Source: Nitrospirota bacterium (GTDB taxonomy: Bacteria > Nitrospirota > Thermodesulfovibrionia > Thermodesulfovibrionales > BMS3Bbin05). From it: DNA of 38,174 nt. The DNA lies in the NCBI GenBank assembly GCA_020351835.1, contig CP070669.1, positions 897,440 to 935,613 of the forward strand. Direction: 5' to 3'. This document shows positions 14,824 through 24,296 of this stretch, in pieces; position 1 is the stretch's first letter; the number at the start of each line of letters is the position of its first letter. The notes under the pieces were generated by a model. The model was not told the DNA's origin. It saw only the letters and a list, made by a program, of their open reading frames with translations, and made no database searches. The position numbers and the translations under genes were made by a program.

Positions 14824-16560
14824 ATGAACATAGGGGGAATGAATAAAAGAGCCGTCATAATTACGACTGTAATAACGTTCTCGTTCGGACTTCTGTTCTG
14901 GAGAACCTTCGATCTCATGTTATTAAGGCATGAGACATTCGTTAATAAAGCGAACGTCCAGCAATCACAGGAGATAGAGATCCAGGTAAGGAGGGGTGTC
15001 ATATATGACAGAAGGGGGCGTGAGCTGGCAGTTAATATTGAGCAGAGATCACTTTATATAGATCCGACAAAAGTGCGCTCTGTACCTGAAACAGCACACA
15101 AGCTTTCCAGGGCGCTGGGGATAGACAAAAGGAAACTTTTGAAGAAGCTTGATGCCGATAGAAAGTTCGTGTGGATCAGGAGAAAGATGGATGGCAAGGA
15201 GATGAGCCGCGTAAACAAGCTGAAGATATCGGGGATAGGATATGTGCCCGAATCTGAGAGAGTATACCCGAGAGGTGCCATTGCAAGCCACCTCCTGGGA
15301 TTCGTTGATATCGATAATCACGGGCTTGAAGGGATAGAAAAAAAGTATGAAAAGTTCCTTACTTCAAGGGGAGGGAAAATAAGGGTCAGCACTGATGCCA
15401 GGGGTAACATCCTTCTTGCAGGTGACGAGCTTGAATCATCGGGAAACAGCATAGTACTCACTATTGACGAAATGCTCCAGTATACGGTAGAGAAGGCCCT
15501 GGATGCAGCGATCGATAAGTGGAAAGCAAGTTCTGCCACAGCGATAATAATGAACCCCTATACCGGAGAGATCCTTGCATTGGCAAACAGGCCGACATTC
15601 GATCCTAACTCGCCTGGAAGATCGAGAGCTGAGTATCGCAGGAACCGTGCTATTACGGATGTCTTTGAGCCCGGCTCAACGTTCAAGATCGTTACTGCGG
15701 CGGCTGTGCTCGAGAAGAAACTGTTCAAACCAAATGCCCTTTTTGACTGTTCCGATGGATTCATTGAGGTCGGTGGTAAGCGTTTTAAGGACGATCACAA
15801 GGCCGGCATAATCACTATGGCACAGGTTCTTCAAAAGTCATCTAATGTAGGGACGATACTTATGGCACAGAAACTTGGAAAACATGAGCTATATAAATAT
15901 TCAAAGCTCTTCGGTTTTGGTGAAAGGACAGGGATAGACCTGCCGGGCGAGGTATCGGGATGGATAAGGGATCCGGAAAGCTGGTCAGGAACATCCATGG
16001 GAGCGGTCCCGATCGGCCAGGAAGTGGCGGTTACAGCGATGCAGGTTCTCAGGGCTTATGCTGCGATAGCAAATGGCGGGTATCTTGTATCGCCATACAT
16101 AGTGTCCAGGATAGTATCCCCTGAAGGACAGGAGATATATAACAGGCAGAACCCTGAAATGAAGAGGGTCCTCCAGAGAGATACTACATTACTGATAAGG
16201 GGCATGCTAGAAGGCGTGACCAGAATGGGAGGAACAGCTCTTGAAGCAGCGGTAGAAGGTAACAGCATAGCAGGAAAGACGGGTACGGCTCAGATCTTCG
16301 ACACCGGTCTTAACAGGTACTCTAATGAAAAGTATCTAAGCTCTTTCGCCGGCTTCTTCCCTGCCAACAAGCCGAGACTTGCAATGGTCGTTATAGTCAA
16401 TGAACCTAAGGGTGACATATATGGCGGCAGGGTCGCAGGCCCTGTCTTTAAGGAGATAGCTACCAGGGCACTTGCTTATCTGAACGTGCCAATGGATAGT
16501 GCTCCGTCAGAGAACGTTGTATTTGTGAGTAATGTGAATGGTTTTAAAGGAACTAATTAA
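14824..16560 (+). CDS. ftsI: Septal transpeptidase FtsI (PBP3)
   Basis: FtsI crosslinks septal peptidoglycan with FtsW. The 578-residue protein has a short cytoplasmic end, one membrane anchor (about 10-30), the PBP dimer domain beginning VRRGVIYDRRGRELA, and the transpeptidase domain with all three catalytic motifs: STFK (Ser285), SSN (339-341) and KTGT (485-488). No PASTA repeats follow, so it resembles proteobacterial FtsI rather than the SpoVD type. AAGGGG precedes ATG 14824; ATG 14839 has GGGGGA upstream and is an alternative losing five residues. It overlaps murE by 23 bases. Confidence 0.97.
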   Translation: MNIGGMNKRAVIITTVITFSFGLLFWRTFDLMLLRHETFVNKANVQQSQEIEIQVRRGVIYDRRGRELAVNIEQRSLYIDPTKVRSVPETAHKLSRALGIDKRKLLKKLDADRKFVWIRRKMDGKEMSRVNKLKISGIGYVPESERVYPRGAIASHLLGFVDIDNHGLEGIEKKYEKFLTSRGGKIRVSTDARGNILLAGDELESSGNSIVLTIDEMLQYTVEKALDAAIDKWKASSATAIIMNPYTGEILALANRPTFDPNSPGRSRAEYRRNRAITDVFEPGSTFKIVTAAAVLEKKLFKPNALFDCSDGFIEVGGKRFKDDHKAGIITMAQVLQKSSNVGTILMAQKLGKHELYKYSKLFGFGERTGIDLPGEVSGWIRDPESWSGTSMGAVPIGQEVAVTAMQVLRAYAAIANGGYLVSPYIVSRIVSPEGQEIYNRQNPEMKRVLQRDTTLLIRGMLEGVTRMGGTALEAAVEGNSIAGKTGTAQIFDTGLNRYSNEKYLSSFAGFFPANKPRLAMVVIVNEPKGDIYGGRVAGPVFKEIATRALAYLNVPMDSAPSENVVFVSNVNGFKGTN

Positions 16561-17998
16561 GGGGCTAAAAGTGATAAAGACCTCGGGAGATACCAATGTG
16601 GTCATTGCGTCGGTTACCTCAGATTCGAGGAAGGTCAAGCACGGTTCGCTCTTTGTGGCGATAAGAGGGATAGAACATGATGGGAATGATTATGTCGAAA
16701 TGGCAATAGAAAAAGGCGCAGTGGCTATCATCTGCGATAGAGAACCAGCAGTACGACCTGAGGATGCTGTCATGATCACAGTTGAAAAAGGTCGGGATGC
16801 TCTGTCGCTTGTTGCCAGCAGATTCTACGGTGACCCGTCCAAAGACCTCAGCATCATAGGGATCACCGGGACTAACGGTAAGACCACAACGTCATACCTT
16901 GTCAGAGAGATATTTTCAAAGTGGGGTAAGAAGACCGGAATGATAGGGACCATAAGCTACTTCATCGGAGATAGAAAGGTGGAGGCAGATTTCACGACAC
17001 CTGAGGCCGAGATATTCCAGAAGCTGCTTCATGAGATGAAGAACGAGGGTTGTGAATACGTGATCAGTGAGGTTTCTTCCCATGCGCTTGCGCAGGGAAG
17101 GGTAGACCACACAGTTTTCAGCAGAGCGGTATTTACAAATCTCAGCAGGGACCATCTTGATTTTCATAAGGATATGGATAGTTATTTTGATGCAAAAAGC
17201 CGTCTGTTCACCGACCTTCTGGCGGATTCCGGGGTTGCGATCCTGAACGCCGATGACCCGAAACTTCTCGGGCTGAAGGATGCTTTGTCGACCGCGGTGA
17301 TCACATACGGGATACATGAACCGGCAGACCTGATGGCAGACAGTATAGAAAAGGGTCTTAATGGTACTAGCTTTGATGTTTTGTACAGAGGCCATAAACA
17401 CAGGATCACATCATCACTGCTTGGCACGCCAAATGTGTATAACATTCTGGCGGCTATCGCGGTCTCGATATCGTTAGGGGTCCCTATGGAGGTTGTGATC
17501 GGCGCACTGGAAGACGTAAAGAACATCGAAGGCCGCTTTGAGACATTCTATTCAGATGAAGGTGTCCTCTTCGTTCTGGATTACGCTCATACACCGGATG
17601 CACTTGAAAAACTGATTGGGACGGCTTTAGAGCTTCCGCACAGAAAGATAATAACGGTGTTCGGCTGCGGTGGCGACAGGGACAGAGGAAAGAGACCGAT
17701 CATGGGTCGGATAGCGTCTGATAACAGTGATATCGTGATAACCACTTCCGATAATCCTAGATACGAAGATCCAGGGAAGATAATCGAAGACATCATTGCA
17801 GGTATAGACGGTAAGTACATCAGTATTGTGGAGAGAGAAAAAGCTATCCAAGAAGCTGTCAAGATCGCAAAGGATGGGGATGTTGTTCTGATAGCCGGGA
17901 AGGGACATGAAGGATACCAGGAGGTAAGGGGCGTGAGGTATCCGATGAACGATAGGGAAATATTACTTAACGCTATTAAAGAATATGGAAGCAATTGA
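16538..17998 (+). CDS. murE: UDP-MurNAc-L-Ala-D-Glu:meso-diaminopimelate ligase MurE
   Basis: MurE adds the third stem-peptide residue. The 486-residue ligase has the N-terminal UDP-binding domain (DSRKVKHGSLFVAIRG), the ATP loop GITGTNGKTTTSYLV (about 108), and the central and C-terminal Mur ligase domains (DYAHTPDALEKLI, FGCGGDRDRGKRPIM). The substrate motif reads DNPR (in TTSDNPRYEDP), which is specific for meso-diaminopimelate rather than lysine. The start lies inside the end of ftsI, and there is only a weak ribosome binding site, so translation is probably coupled. Confidence 0.97.
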   Translation: MVLKELIKGLKVIKTSGDTNVVIASVTSDSRKVKHGSLFVAIRGIEHDGNDYVEMAIEKGAVAIICDREPAVRPEDAVMITVEKGRDALSLVASRFYGDPSKDLSIIGITGTNGKTTTSYLVREIFSKWGKKTGMIGTISYFIGDRKVEADFTTPEAEIFQKLLHEMKNEGCEYVISEVSSHALAQGRVDHTVFSRAVFTNLSRDHLDFHKDMDSYFDAKSRLFTDLLADSGVAILNADDPKLLGLKDALSTAVITYGIHEPADLMADSIEKGLNGTSFDVLYRGHKHRITSSLLGTPNVYNILAAIAVSISLGVPMEVVIGALEDVKNIEGRFETFYSDEGVLFVLDYAHTPDALEKLIGTALELPHRKIITVFGCGGDRDRGKRPIMGRIASDNSDIVITTSDNPRYEDPGKIIEDIIAGIDGKYISIVEREKAIQEAVKIAKDGDVVLIAGKGHEGYQEVRGVRYPMNDREILLNAIKEYGSN

Positions 17999-17999
17999 T

Positions 18000-19391
18000 A
18001 TGGGAACATATACGCTTGATGAGATCCTTGAGGCCACACGCGGACGAGTACTGTACCGTGGCATCGAAGAGTTCAGCGGGATCTCGATCGACTCAAGGAA
18101 GATAACCTCTTCAGAACTTTTCGTAGCGCTGAGAGGAGCAAGGTTTGACGGGCATGATTTTCTGGATGAAGCTTTGAAAAAAGGAGCGGGAGCCATCGTG
18201 AACTATCCACCGACCGTTCCTACGGACGGTAAAACTATCATTCATGTCAATAATACGCTGAGGTCACTGCAGGACATCGCTTCATACCAGAGAAAGAAAA
18301 GAGATATAAAAGTGATAGGTATTACCGGGACCAATGGAAAGACCACTACCAAAGAAATGCTCTGTTCGATATTAAGGGGTCACATGAACATCCTGTGTAG
18401 CAGCGGGAACCTGAATAACCATATCGGCTTACCCCTCAACCTTCTTAAGCTTAACAGTGAAGATGTGTGCGTACTTGAAATGGGCGCCAGTAAAAGGGGA
18501 GATATCATGGAGCTGTGTGAGATAGCATCACCTGACATAGGGCTGATCACGAACATTGGCCCTGGGCACCTAGAGGGATTCGGTTCGATAGATACGGTGA
18601 GAGATACGAAGATGGAACTTGCCGAGTACGTAGGAACGCTCATTATTAACAGTGATGACGACATGCTTTCTGAAGCGCTAAAGACGCTGAAGGGAGCTGA
18701 TAATAAAAGAATTGTAACGTACGGGATCAACACGGGATCAACGGTCATGGCGCGGAATGTTCATGCCGTAGATCTGCCAGAAGGTAAGGTGTCGACCCAC
18801 GGGTTCGACCTGATGATAGAAGGGATGGAGCCTGTCAGGATCAATCTTAGGATGACCGGATGGTTCAATGTATACAATGCGTTGGCTGCATCCGCCGCTG
18901 GATATGTAATGGGAGTGCCCCTGGATGTAATTAAGAAAGGTCTTGAGGAGTTCGAGGGTGTTGCCATGAGAGTTGAGATAAAAGAGATGGGAGGTGCCGT
19001 TGTCATAAGTGATGTTTACAACGCGAACCCTGCCTCTATGGAAGAAGCGATAAAGGAGCTCGTGAGGCTGAGGGAGGGAAAGGCGATAGCAGTGCTCGGT
19101 GATATGCTCGAGCTGGGCTCATACGCTGAGGAAGCACACAGGAAGCTCGGCAGCTGGTTAGCAGGACTGCCGATAGATACATTTGTTGCTGTCGGGCCGT
19201 TAATGGCACTGGCAGCTGACGAGTGTAAGCAGGTCCGTAACGGGCACGTCAAAGAAGTGTATACGGCCACGGACTCTGATGAGGCAAAAGGCATTGTAAT
19301 GAGCATTGCAAGGAAGGGCGACACGATCCTTATAAAGGGATCCAGGGGAATGAACATGGAATATATATTAGGGAGGAACGGTGCTGTATAG
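18000..19391 (+). CDS. murF: UDP-MurNAc-tripeptide D-Ala-D-Ala ligase MurF
   Basis: MurF adds D-Ala-D-Ala to complete the UDP-MurNAc-pentapeptide. From ATG 18000 the protein has 463 residues, with MGTYTLDEILEATRG at the start, SIDSRKITSSELFVALRG, the ATP loop GITGTNGKTTTKEML, LEMGASKRGDI, and the late motifs VYNANPASMEEAI, AVLGDMLELG and LIKGSRGMNME. ATG 17985 would add five residues but lacks a ribosome binding site, while GGAAGC at 17987-17992 is well placed for 18000. It begins one base after the murE stop and overlaps mraY by 11 bases. Confidence 0.97.
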   Translation: MGTYTLDEILEATRGRVLYRGIEEFSGISIDSRKITSSELFVALRGARFDGHDFLDEALKKGAGAIVNYPPTVPTDGKTIIHVNNTLRSLQDIASYQRKKRDIKVIGITGTNGKTTTKEMLCSILRGHMNILCSSGNLNNHIGLPLNLLKLNSEDVCVLEMGASKRGDIMELCEIASPDIGLITNIGPGHLEGFGSIDTVRDTKMELAEYVGTLIINSDDDMLSEALKTLKGADNKRIVTYGINTGSTVMARNVHAVDLPEGKVSTHGFDLMIEGMEPVRINLRMTGWFNVYNALAASAAGYVMGVPLDVIKKGLEEFEGVAMRVEIKEMGGAVVISDVYNANPASMEEAIKELVRLREGKAIAVLGDMLELGSYAEEAHRKLGSWLAGLPIDTFVAVGPLMALAADECKQVRNGHVKEVYTATDSDEAKGIVMSIARKGDTILIKGSRGMNMEYILGRNGAV

Positions 19392-20463
19392 AATACTTGT
19401 CGGGTTACAGGATATTATATCCCCTCTTAATGTTTTCCGGTATATAACCTTCAGGACCGCTCTTGCTGTTGGGACCGGGATCTTGATCGTACTGATAATC
19501 GGCCCATGGATAATTACCAGGTTAAAACGATTGAGCATGACCCAGCAGATACGGGATGACGGGCCTGGTTCACATTCTATTAAAGAAGGTACGCCCACGA
19601 TGGGAGGCGTCCTTATACATATATCTATAATCCTTTCCGTGCTGATGTGGGGAGACCTGAGCAATAAATATATCTGGGTAATGCTAACCGCGGTAGCCGG
19701 ATTTGGCTTTATCGGGCTGCTGGATGACTACCTGAAGGTCATAAAGAAGAATCCTAAAGGATTGAGACCCTGCTATAAGTTCGGGTTCCAGGTCGTTCTT
19801 GCTCTGGCCATAGCGATATTCCTGAGGGAGACCCCTACGGACCCCTATGGATCAATGCTGATCGTACCGTTCTTCAAACAGCTCGTTATCGACCTTGGAT
19901 GGTTCTATGTCCCGTTCGCGATACTCGTCATAGTCGGGTCATCCAATGCGGTCAACCTTACTGATGGCATTGACGGCCTTGCTATAGGGCTGGTAGCTAT
20001 CGCTATACTGGCCAACGGGGCACTTGTTTATATCTCGGGACATTCCGGGCTGGCGAGATATCTTCAGGTCTTCTTTATCCCTGGGACGGGAGAGCTGACA
20101 GTTTTCTGCGGTGCCATATTTGGCGCTTCAATAGGGTTCCTGTGGTTCAACTCCTATCCGGCTGATATTTTCATGGGAGATGTCGGGTCATTAGGCCTGG
20201 GCGGAGCCCTCGGTACTCTCGCAATAATAACAAAACATGAGATAGTGCTGGCAGTTGTCGGAGGAATATTCGTTATTGAGACGTTCTCAGTGATAATTCA
20301 GGTGGCCTCATTTAAATTGACAGGGAGACGGGTATTTAAAATGGCACCCATCCATCATCATTTTGAGTTGAAGGGTTGGCCTGAATCCAAAACGGTCGTT
20401 AGGTTCTGGATCATGGGTATAATGCTTGCTCTTTTGAGCATAGCAACACTTAAGGTCAGATAA
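19381..20463 (+). CDS. mraY: Phospho-MurNAc-pentapeptide transferase MraY
   Basis: MraY transfers phospho-MurNAc-pentapeptide to undecaprenyl phosphate, making lipid I. The 360-residue membrane protein has about ten hydrophobic segments and the family motifs: GTPTMGG, the Asp pair in GFIGLLDDYLK, SNAVNLTDGIDGLA, PADIFMGDVGSLGLG and MAPIHHHFELKGW. It starts at GTG 19381, with GGGAGGA ending about four bases upstream, inside the last codons of murF. Length equals E. coli MraY. Confidence 0.98.
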   Translation: MLYRILVGLQDIISPLNVFRYITFRTALAVGTGILIVLIIGPWIITRLKRLSMTQQIRDDGPGSHSIKEGTPTMGGVLIHISIILSVLMWGDLSNKYIWVMLTAVAGFGFIGLLDDYLKVIKKNPKGLRPCYKFGFQVVLALAIAIFLRETPTDPYGSMLIVPFFKQLVIDLGWFYVPFAILVIVGSSNAVNLTDGIDGLAIGLVAIAILANGALVYISGHSGLARYLQVFFIPGTGELTVFCGAIFGASIGFLWFNSYPADIFMGDVGSLGLGGALGTLAIITKHEIVLAVVGGIFVIETFSVIIQVASFKLTGRRVFKMAPIHHHFELKGWPESKTVVRFWIMGIMLALLSIATLKVR

Positions 20464-20465
20464 GG

Positions 20466-21914
20466 ATGCAGACATTGTTTAACGTATACAAAGAGATAGC
20501 CGATAGCTACAAGGGAAAGAGGTTCCATATCATCGGGATCGGTAGAAGCGGCGTCGGGTCTGCAAGATTACTTGATATCCTGGGTGCGGATGTTAATATC
20601 TCTGATAATCGCGACGCCGACATGCTTGGCCAGTATCTGCAGGACATCCCCGAAAATGTAAGAACGTTCACCGGCATGCAGGATAGTTCGCTCGTTGATA
20701 ATATCGATTGTCTGGTCCTGAGTCCCGGAGTTCCCCGTGATATAGATATAGTTAAGAGGGCATTGGAAAGTTCCGTAGATGTAATAGGTGAAGTAGAACT
20801 TGCTTTCAGTGTCTTAAAGAACCTTTCCGTGCTATGCGGATTCGACCTTAGATGGTACGGGGTAACCGGCACCAACGGTAAGTCCACCACTGTCACCCTC
20901 TTGTATGAAATGCTTAAGGCCGGAGGGTACAACGCATCGCTAACAGGGAACATTGGATACCCACTTTCGGAAAAGGCCGTAGAACTTCTGATCGCAGCGA
21001 AGAACGGTCTTGAAATCGGACGGACGGATATCGTACTTGAACTTTCGAGTTTTCAGCTTGAGCTCATAAGGGAACTGAAACTGAATATCAGTTCAGTTCT
21101 TAACATCACGGAGGACCATTTAGACAGATATGAGGATATGACCCGATATGCCGATGCAAAATCCCGGATATTCAATGGTCAGGGCGACCTGGACATGGCT
21201 GTTATAAATGCAGATGACGAGATGAGCATGGAAATCTCAGAGAACTGCAAGGCCGATAAGTACTTTGTTAGCACCCGTTCCAAGGTTAAGGGGATATTCG
21301 CAATGGGAGATGTAGTGAGCTTGAAGGTCAATGATAATATAGAGAATCTCTGCCTTGCAAGCGAGATCCGCACTAAGGGAATACATAATCTCTATAATTC
21401 TATGACGGCGGCACTTATTGCTTACCTTGCCGGGGTATCGCAGGGGATCATCGCTTCCGTACTTAAGGAATTCCCCGGGCTTGAGCACAGGCTTGAGACT
21501 GTTGCGATCATAGACGGGGTCACAGTTTATAACGATTCGAAAGGCACTAACGTTGGTGCTGTGATCAAGTCACTTGAGAGTTTCGAAGGCGGCATTATCC
21601 TGATAGCAGGAGGTCGTGACAAGAACGGTGATTTCGGATCATTGGTCCCATATATAAAGAATAGAGTTAAGGGGCTTGTTCTCATAGGGGAAGCGGCCGA
21701 AAAGATAAAAAAGGCCGTCATAGATGTTATCGATCCTCAAATGGCTGGGTCACTTAAGGACGCCGTTGAAATAGCATTGAGCATGGCGGGACGGGGAGAT
21801 ACGGTCCTTTTCTCACCTGCGTGTGCCAGCTTTGATATGTTCATAGACTACGAGGACAGGGGGCGTCAGTTCAAGCAGATAGTCAGAGATATTTCAGGGA
21901 GCATGGGACAATGA
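20466..21914 (+). CDS. murD: UDP-MurNAc-L-Ala:D-Glu ligase MurD
   Basis: MurD adds D-glutamate to UDP-MurNAc-L-Ala. The 482-residue protein is a little longer than typical (about 440-460). It shows an N-terminal Rossmann-like domain (IIGIGRSGVGSARLL), LVLSPGVPRD, the ATP loop WYGVTGTNGKSTTVTLL, LELSSFQLE, NITEDHLDRY, then GLEHRLETV, VYNDSKGTNVGA, ILIAGGRDKNGDF and the final FSPACASFDMFIDYEDRG. The extra length comes mainly from the first domain, including a LIAAKNGLEIGRTD insertion. It starts two bases after mraY with AAGG near the mraY stop, and overlaps ftsW by ATGA. Confidence 0.97.
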   Translation: MQTLFNVYKEIADSYKGKRFHIIGIGRSGVGSARLLDILGADVNISDNRDADMLGQYLQDIPENVRTFTGMQDSSLVDNIDCLVLSPGVPRDIDIVKRALESSVDVIGEVELAFSVLKNLSVLCGFDLRWYGVTGTNGKSTTVTLLYEMLKAGGYNASLTGNIGYPLSEKAVELLIAAKNGLEIGRTDIVLELSSFQLELIRELKLNISSVLNITEDHLDRYEDMTRYADAKSRIFNGQGDLDMAVINADDEMSMEISENCKADKYFVSTRSKVKGIFAMGDVVSLKVNDNIENLCLASEIRTKGIHNLYNSMTAALIAYLAGVSQGIIASVLKEFPGLEHRLETVAIIDGVTVYNDSKGTNVGAVIKSLESFEGGIILIAGGRDKNGDFGSLVPYIKNRVKGLVLIGEAAEKIKKAVIDVIDPQMAGSLKDAVEIALSMAGRGDTVLFSPACASFDMFIDYEDRGRQFKQIVRDISGSMGQ

Positions 21915-23185
21915 TAGATCATATGGAACAGTTCGACGTACCGATACAGAGAGAGTTGAGCAGTTTTAATAGCGATAAATGCGACCGTATCATGCTGGTC
22001 ACCGTGATATGCCTCATTCTATTAGGGATACTGATGGTGTATAGCTCGACCTCCGTGGTGATGCCGGGGTCAAGGGAGGCCAAGGACGGTGCCGGCCTCC
22101 TTGCTCGTTTTCAGTACCTTAAGAAACACCTTTTTTCGCTGACTGCCGGAGGCATATTCATGTTCTTTGCATACCGGTATAATCTGAAAAAACTGTACAC
22201 TTATTCATTTGTTCTTATTGCTCTTGCTCTTGTGCTCGTCTCCCTGGTCTTCGTCCCGGGGATAGGGATGAGGATCAATGGGGCCAGCAGGTGGATCCGG
22301 TTCTGGCCATCTACATTTCAACCGTCAGAGTTCGTGAAGTTCGCAATGATAGTCTTCCTGGCCAGGTACGTGTCTTCACCGAGGTTCGATCCTCACAGCA
22401 TTGCCTGTTTCATAAAACCCATACTGGTCATGGCCCTTTTCCAGACGCTATTCCTTCTGCAACCTGACTTCGGATCAGCTATAACACTGGCGCTGATAAC
22501 CTTCACAATGCTGTTCCTCTCGGGATTCAGACTGAGATATCTTCTGGGAACGGCTGCATTGCTTACGCCGGCCGTGGTCGTACTTCTTAAGACCCCGTAC
22601 AGACTAAAGCGAATAATAGCTTTCCTTGATCCGTGGAGCGATCCCCAGGGTGCCGGATATCAGCTGGTACAATCCTACATCGCTCTTGGCAGCGGCGGCC
22701 TTGCCGGGATAGGATTAGGTGAGAGCAAGCAGAAACTTTCGTTCCTTCCATATGCAAATACTGATTTTATATTTTCCTTGATGGGAGAAGAGCTTGGCTT
22801 CATAGGTACGTCTCTTTTGCTCTCACTTTTTGCTCTTTTGTTCTACAGAGGGATAAGGATAGCTAACGAAAAGAGAAATCCTTTTCATTACTACCTTGCT
22901 CAGGGCCTGACTTGCCTCATTATATATCAGGTCCTGATAAATGTAGCTGTAGTTACGGGACTTGCTCCTACCAAAGGACTTCCTCTTCCTTTTATCAGCT
23001 ATGGAGGATCAGCTGTCTTTATAAATATGTTAGCTGTGGGTTTCCTTCTCAATCTTTCCAAGAGATATAAACCGGCGATCGAAACGGGCCATGCTTCTGA
23101 TGATGTCATAAAGAGGAAGAAGGCGAAGATCATGATATATGGCCGAATAGGAAAACGGGATGGTAGATATGGGCACGGGTTCTGA
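21911..23185 (+). CDS. ftsW: Septal peptidoglycan glycosyltransferase FtsW
   Basis: FtsW is the SEDS-family polymerase that works with FtsI at the septum. The 424-residue protein has a cytoplasmic N-terminus of about 28 residues, then about ten membrane segments and SEDS motifs: MVYSSTSVV, GASRWIRFWPSTFQPSEFVKFA, the QPDFGSA segment, LDPWSDPQGAGYQLVQS, FLPYANTDFIFSLMGEELG and GLPLPFISYGGSA. A basic C-terminal tail (KRYKP onward, about 40 residues) extends into the cytoplasm. It starts as ATGA in murD and overlaps murG. Confidence 0.97.
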   Translation: MIDHMEQFDVPIQRELSSFNSDKCDRIMLVTVICLILLGILMVYSSTSVVMPGSREAKDGAGLLARFQYLKKHLFSLTAGGIFMFFAYRYNLKKLYTYSFVLIALALVLVSLVFVPGIGMRINGASRWIRFWPSTFQPSEFVKFAMIVFLARYVSSPRFDPHSIACFIKPILVMALFQTLFLLQPDFGSAITLALITFTMLFLSGFRLRYLLGTAALLTPAVVVLLKTPYRLKRIIAFLDPWSDPQGAGYQLVQSYIALGSGGLAGIGLGESKQKLSFLPYANTDFIFSLMGEELGFIGTSLLLSLFALLFYRGIRIANEKRNPFHYYLAQGLTCLIIYQVLINVAVVTGLAPTKGLPLPFISYGGSAVFINMLAVGFLLNLSKRYKPAIETGHASDDVIKRKKAKIMIYGRIGKRDGRYGHGF

Positions 23186-24296
23186 AATGAGCATCATGAT
23201 AGCAGGTGGTGGGACAGGTGGCCATCTGTTCCCTGGGATCGCTATGGCAGAACTTTTCCAGAAGAACACCGGTACGGACAAGATAACATTTGTCGGCACC
23301 GATCACGGGTTAGAGGCCGCGGTAATTCCTCGAGAGGGATTCGGTCTTGAGTTCATCAGGGCTGAAGGTCTTGTGGGTAAGAGCCTGTTTGAGAAGGTCA
23401 GGGCCGTTTATTATCTTATTCTTTCACTGTTCGATTCATTCCAGTTGATAAGCAGATACAGACCGGATATCATCATAGGTTCGGGAGGATACGCTTCATT
23501 TGCAACGGTCATGGCAGGATATCTGCGGTCCGTTCCGACTTTGATCCTGGAGCAGAACTCGATGCCGGGACTTGCTAACCGAATACTGGGAAAGTTCGCA
23601 ACGGTCAATTGTGTTACATACCAGGAAAGCATTTCTTACTTTCCAAAGGGCAAGACCCATCTTACGGGAAATCCCGTGAGGGAAAAGGTGCTACGTGGTA
23701 GCAGGACGTCCGCTCTCAAGCTTTTCGGCCTGGATAAGAGCAAGTTCACCGTGTTCATATTTGGCGGCAGTCTGGGAGCGAGCAGCATAAATAAGGCTGT
23801 AGTAGAGTCTCTTCAGTACCTTCTTGATATAAGGGCCGATATCCAGTTCCTTCACCAGACAGGTGAAAAGGATTACGAGTATGTGAGGAACGCATACAGG
23901 AGTTTCGGATATAAAGGTATGATAAGCCCCTTTATTTATCAAATGGCGGAGGCCTATGCGGTGAGCGATATTATCATATCGAGGGCGGGCGCAACAACGC
24001 TTGCCGAGATCACCTCCATAGGGAAGGCCTCTATCCTGGTGCCTTATCCGTATGCCGCCGCTAACCATCAGGAGCTCAATGCCAGAAAACTTCAGCAGAT
24101 GAAAGCGGCTTTTATGGTGCTGGACAGGGACCTTAACGGGAGAAAACTGGCAGCGCTGGTCAAGGAGCTTTATACAAGCGAACAATTGCGGACCGAGATA
24201 CAGCAGAACTGCCGTTCTTTAGGCCAGCCCCAGGCGGCGAACAAGATCTACGGCCTGGCAGTTTCTATTGCCGGAAGAGGGAAAAGAAATGTTTGA
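23160..24296 (+). CDS. murG: Lipid II synthase MurG (GlcNAc transferase)
   Basis: MurG transfers GlcNAc from UDP-GlcNAc to lipid I at the inner face of the membrane. The 378-residue GT28 protein has the N-terminal glycine loop IAGGGTGGHLFPGIA, the second loop GSGGYASF, EQNSMPGLANR, the C-domain glycine loop FGGSLGASSINKAV and the sugar-nucleotide motif ISRAGATTLAEI, followed by PYPYAAANHQ. The start may be ATG 23160 (AGGA at about 23147) or ATG 23187 (MSIMIAGGG) just after the ftsW stop; I kept the longer form, which overlaps ftsW by 26 bases. Confidence 0.96.
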   Translation: MVDMGTGSEMSIMIAGGGTGGHLFPGIAMAELFQKNTGTDKITFVGTDHGLEAAVIPREGFGLEFIRAEGLVGKSLFEKVRAVYYLILSLFDSFQLISRYRPDIIIGSGGYASFATVMAGYLRSVPTLILEQNSMPGLANRILGKFATVNCVTYQESISYFPKGKTHLTGNPVREKVLRGSRTSALKLFGLDKSKFTVFIFGGSLGASSINKAVVESLQYLLDIRADIQFLHQTGEKDYEYVRNAYRSFGYKGMISPFIYQMAEAYAVSDIIISRAGATTLAEITSIGKASILVPYPYAAANHQELNARKLQQMKAAFMVLDRDLNGRKLAALVKELYTSEQLRTEIQQNCRSLGQPQAANKIYGLAVSIAGRGKRNV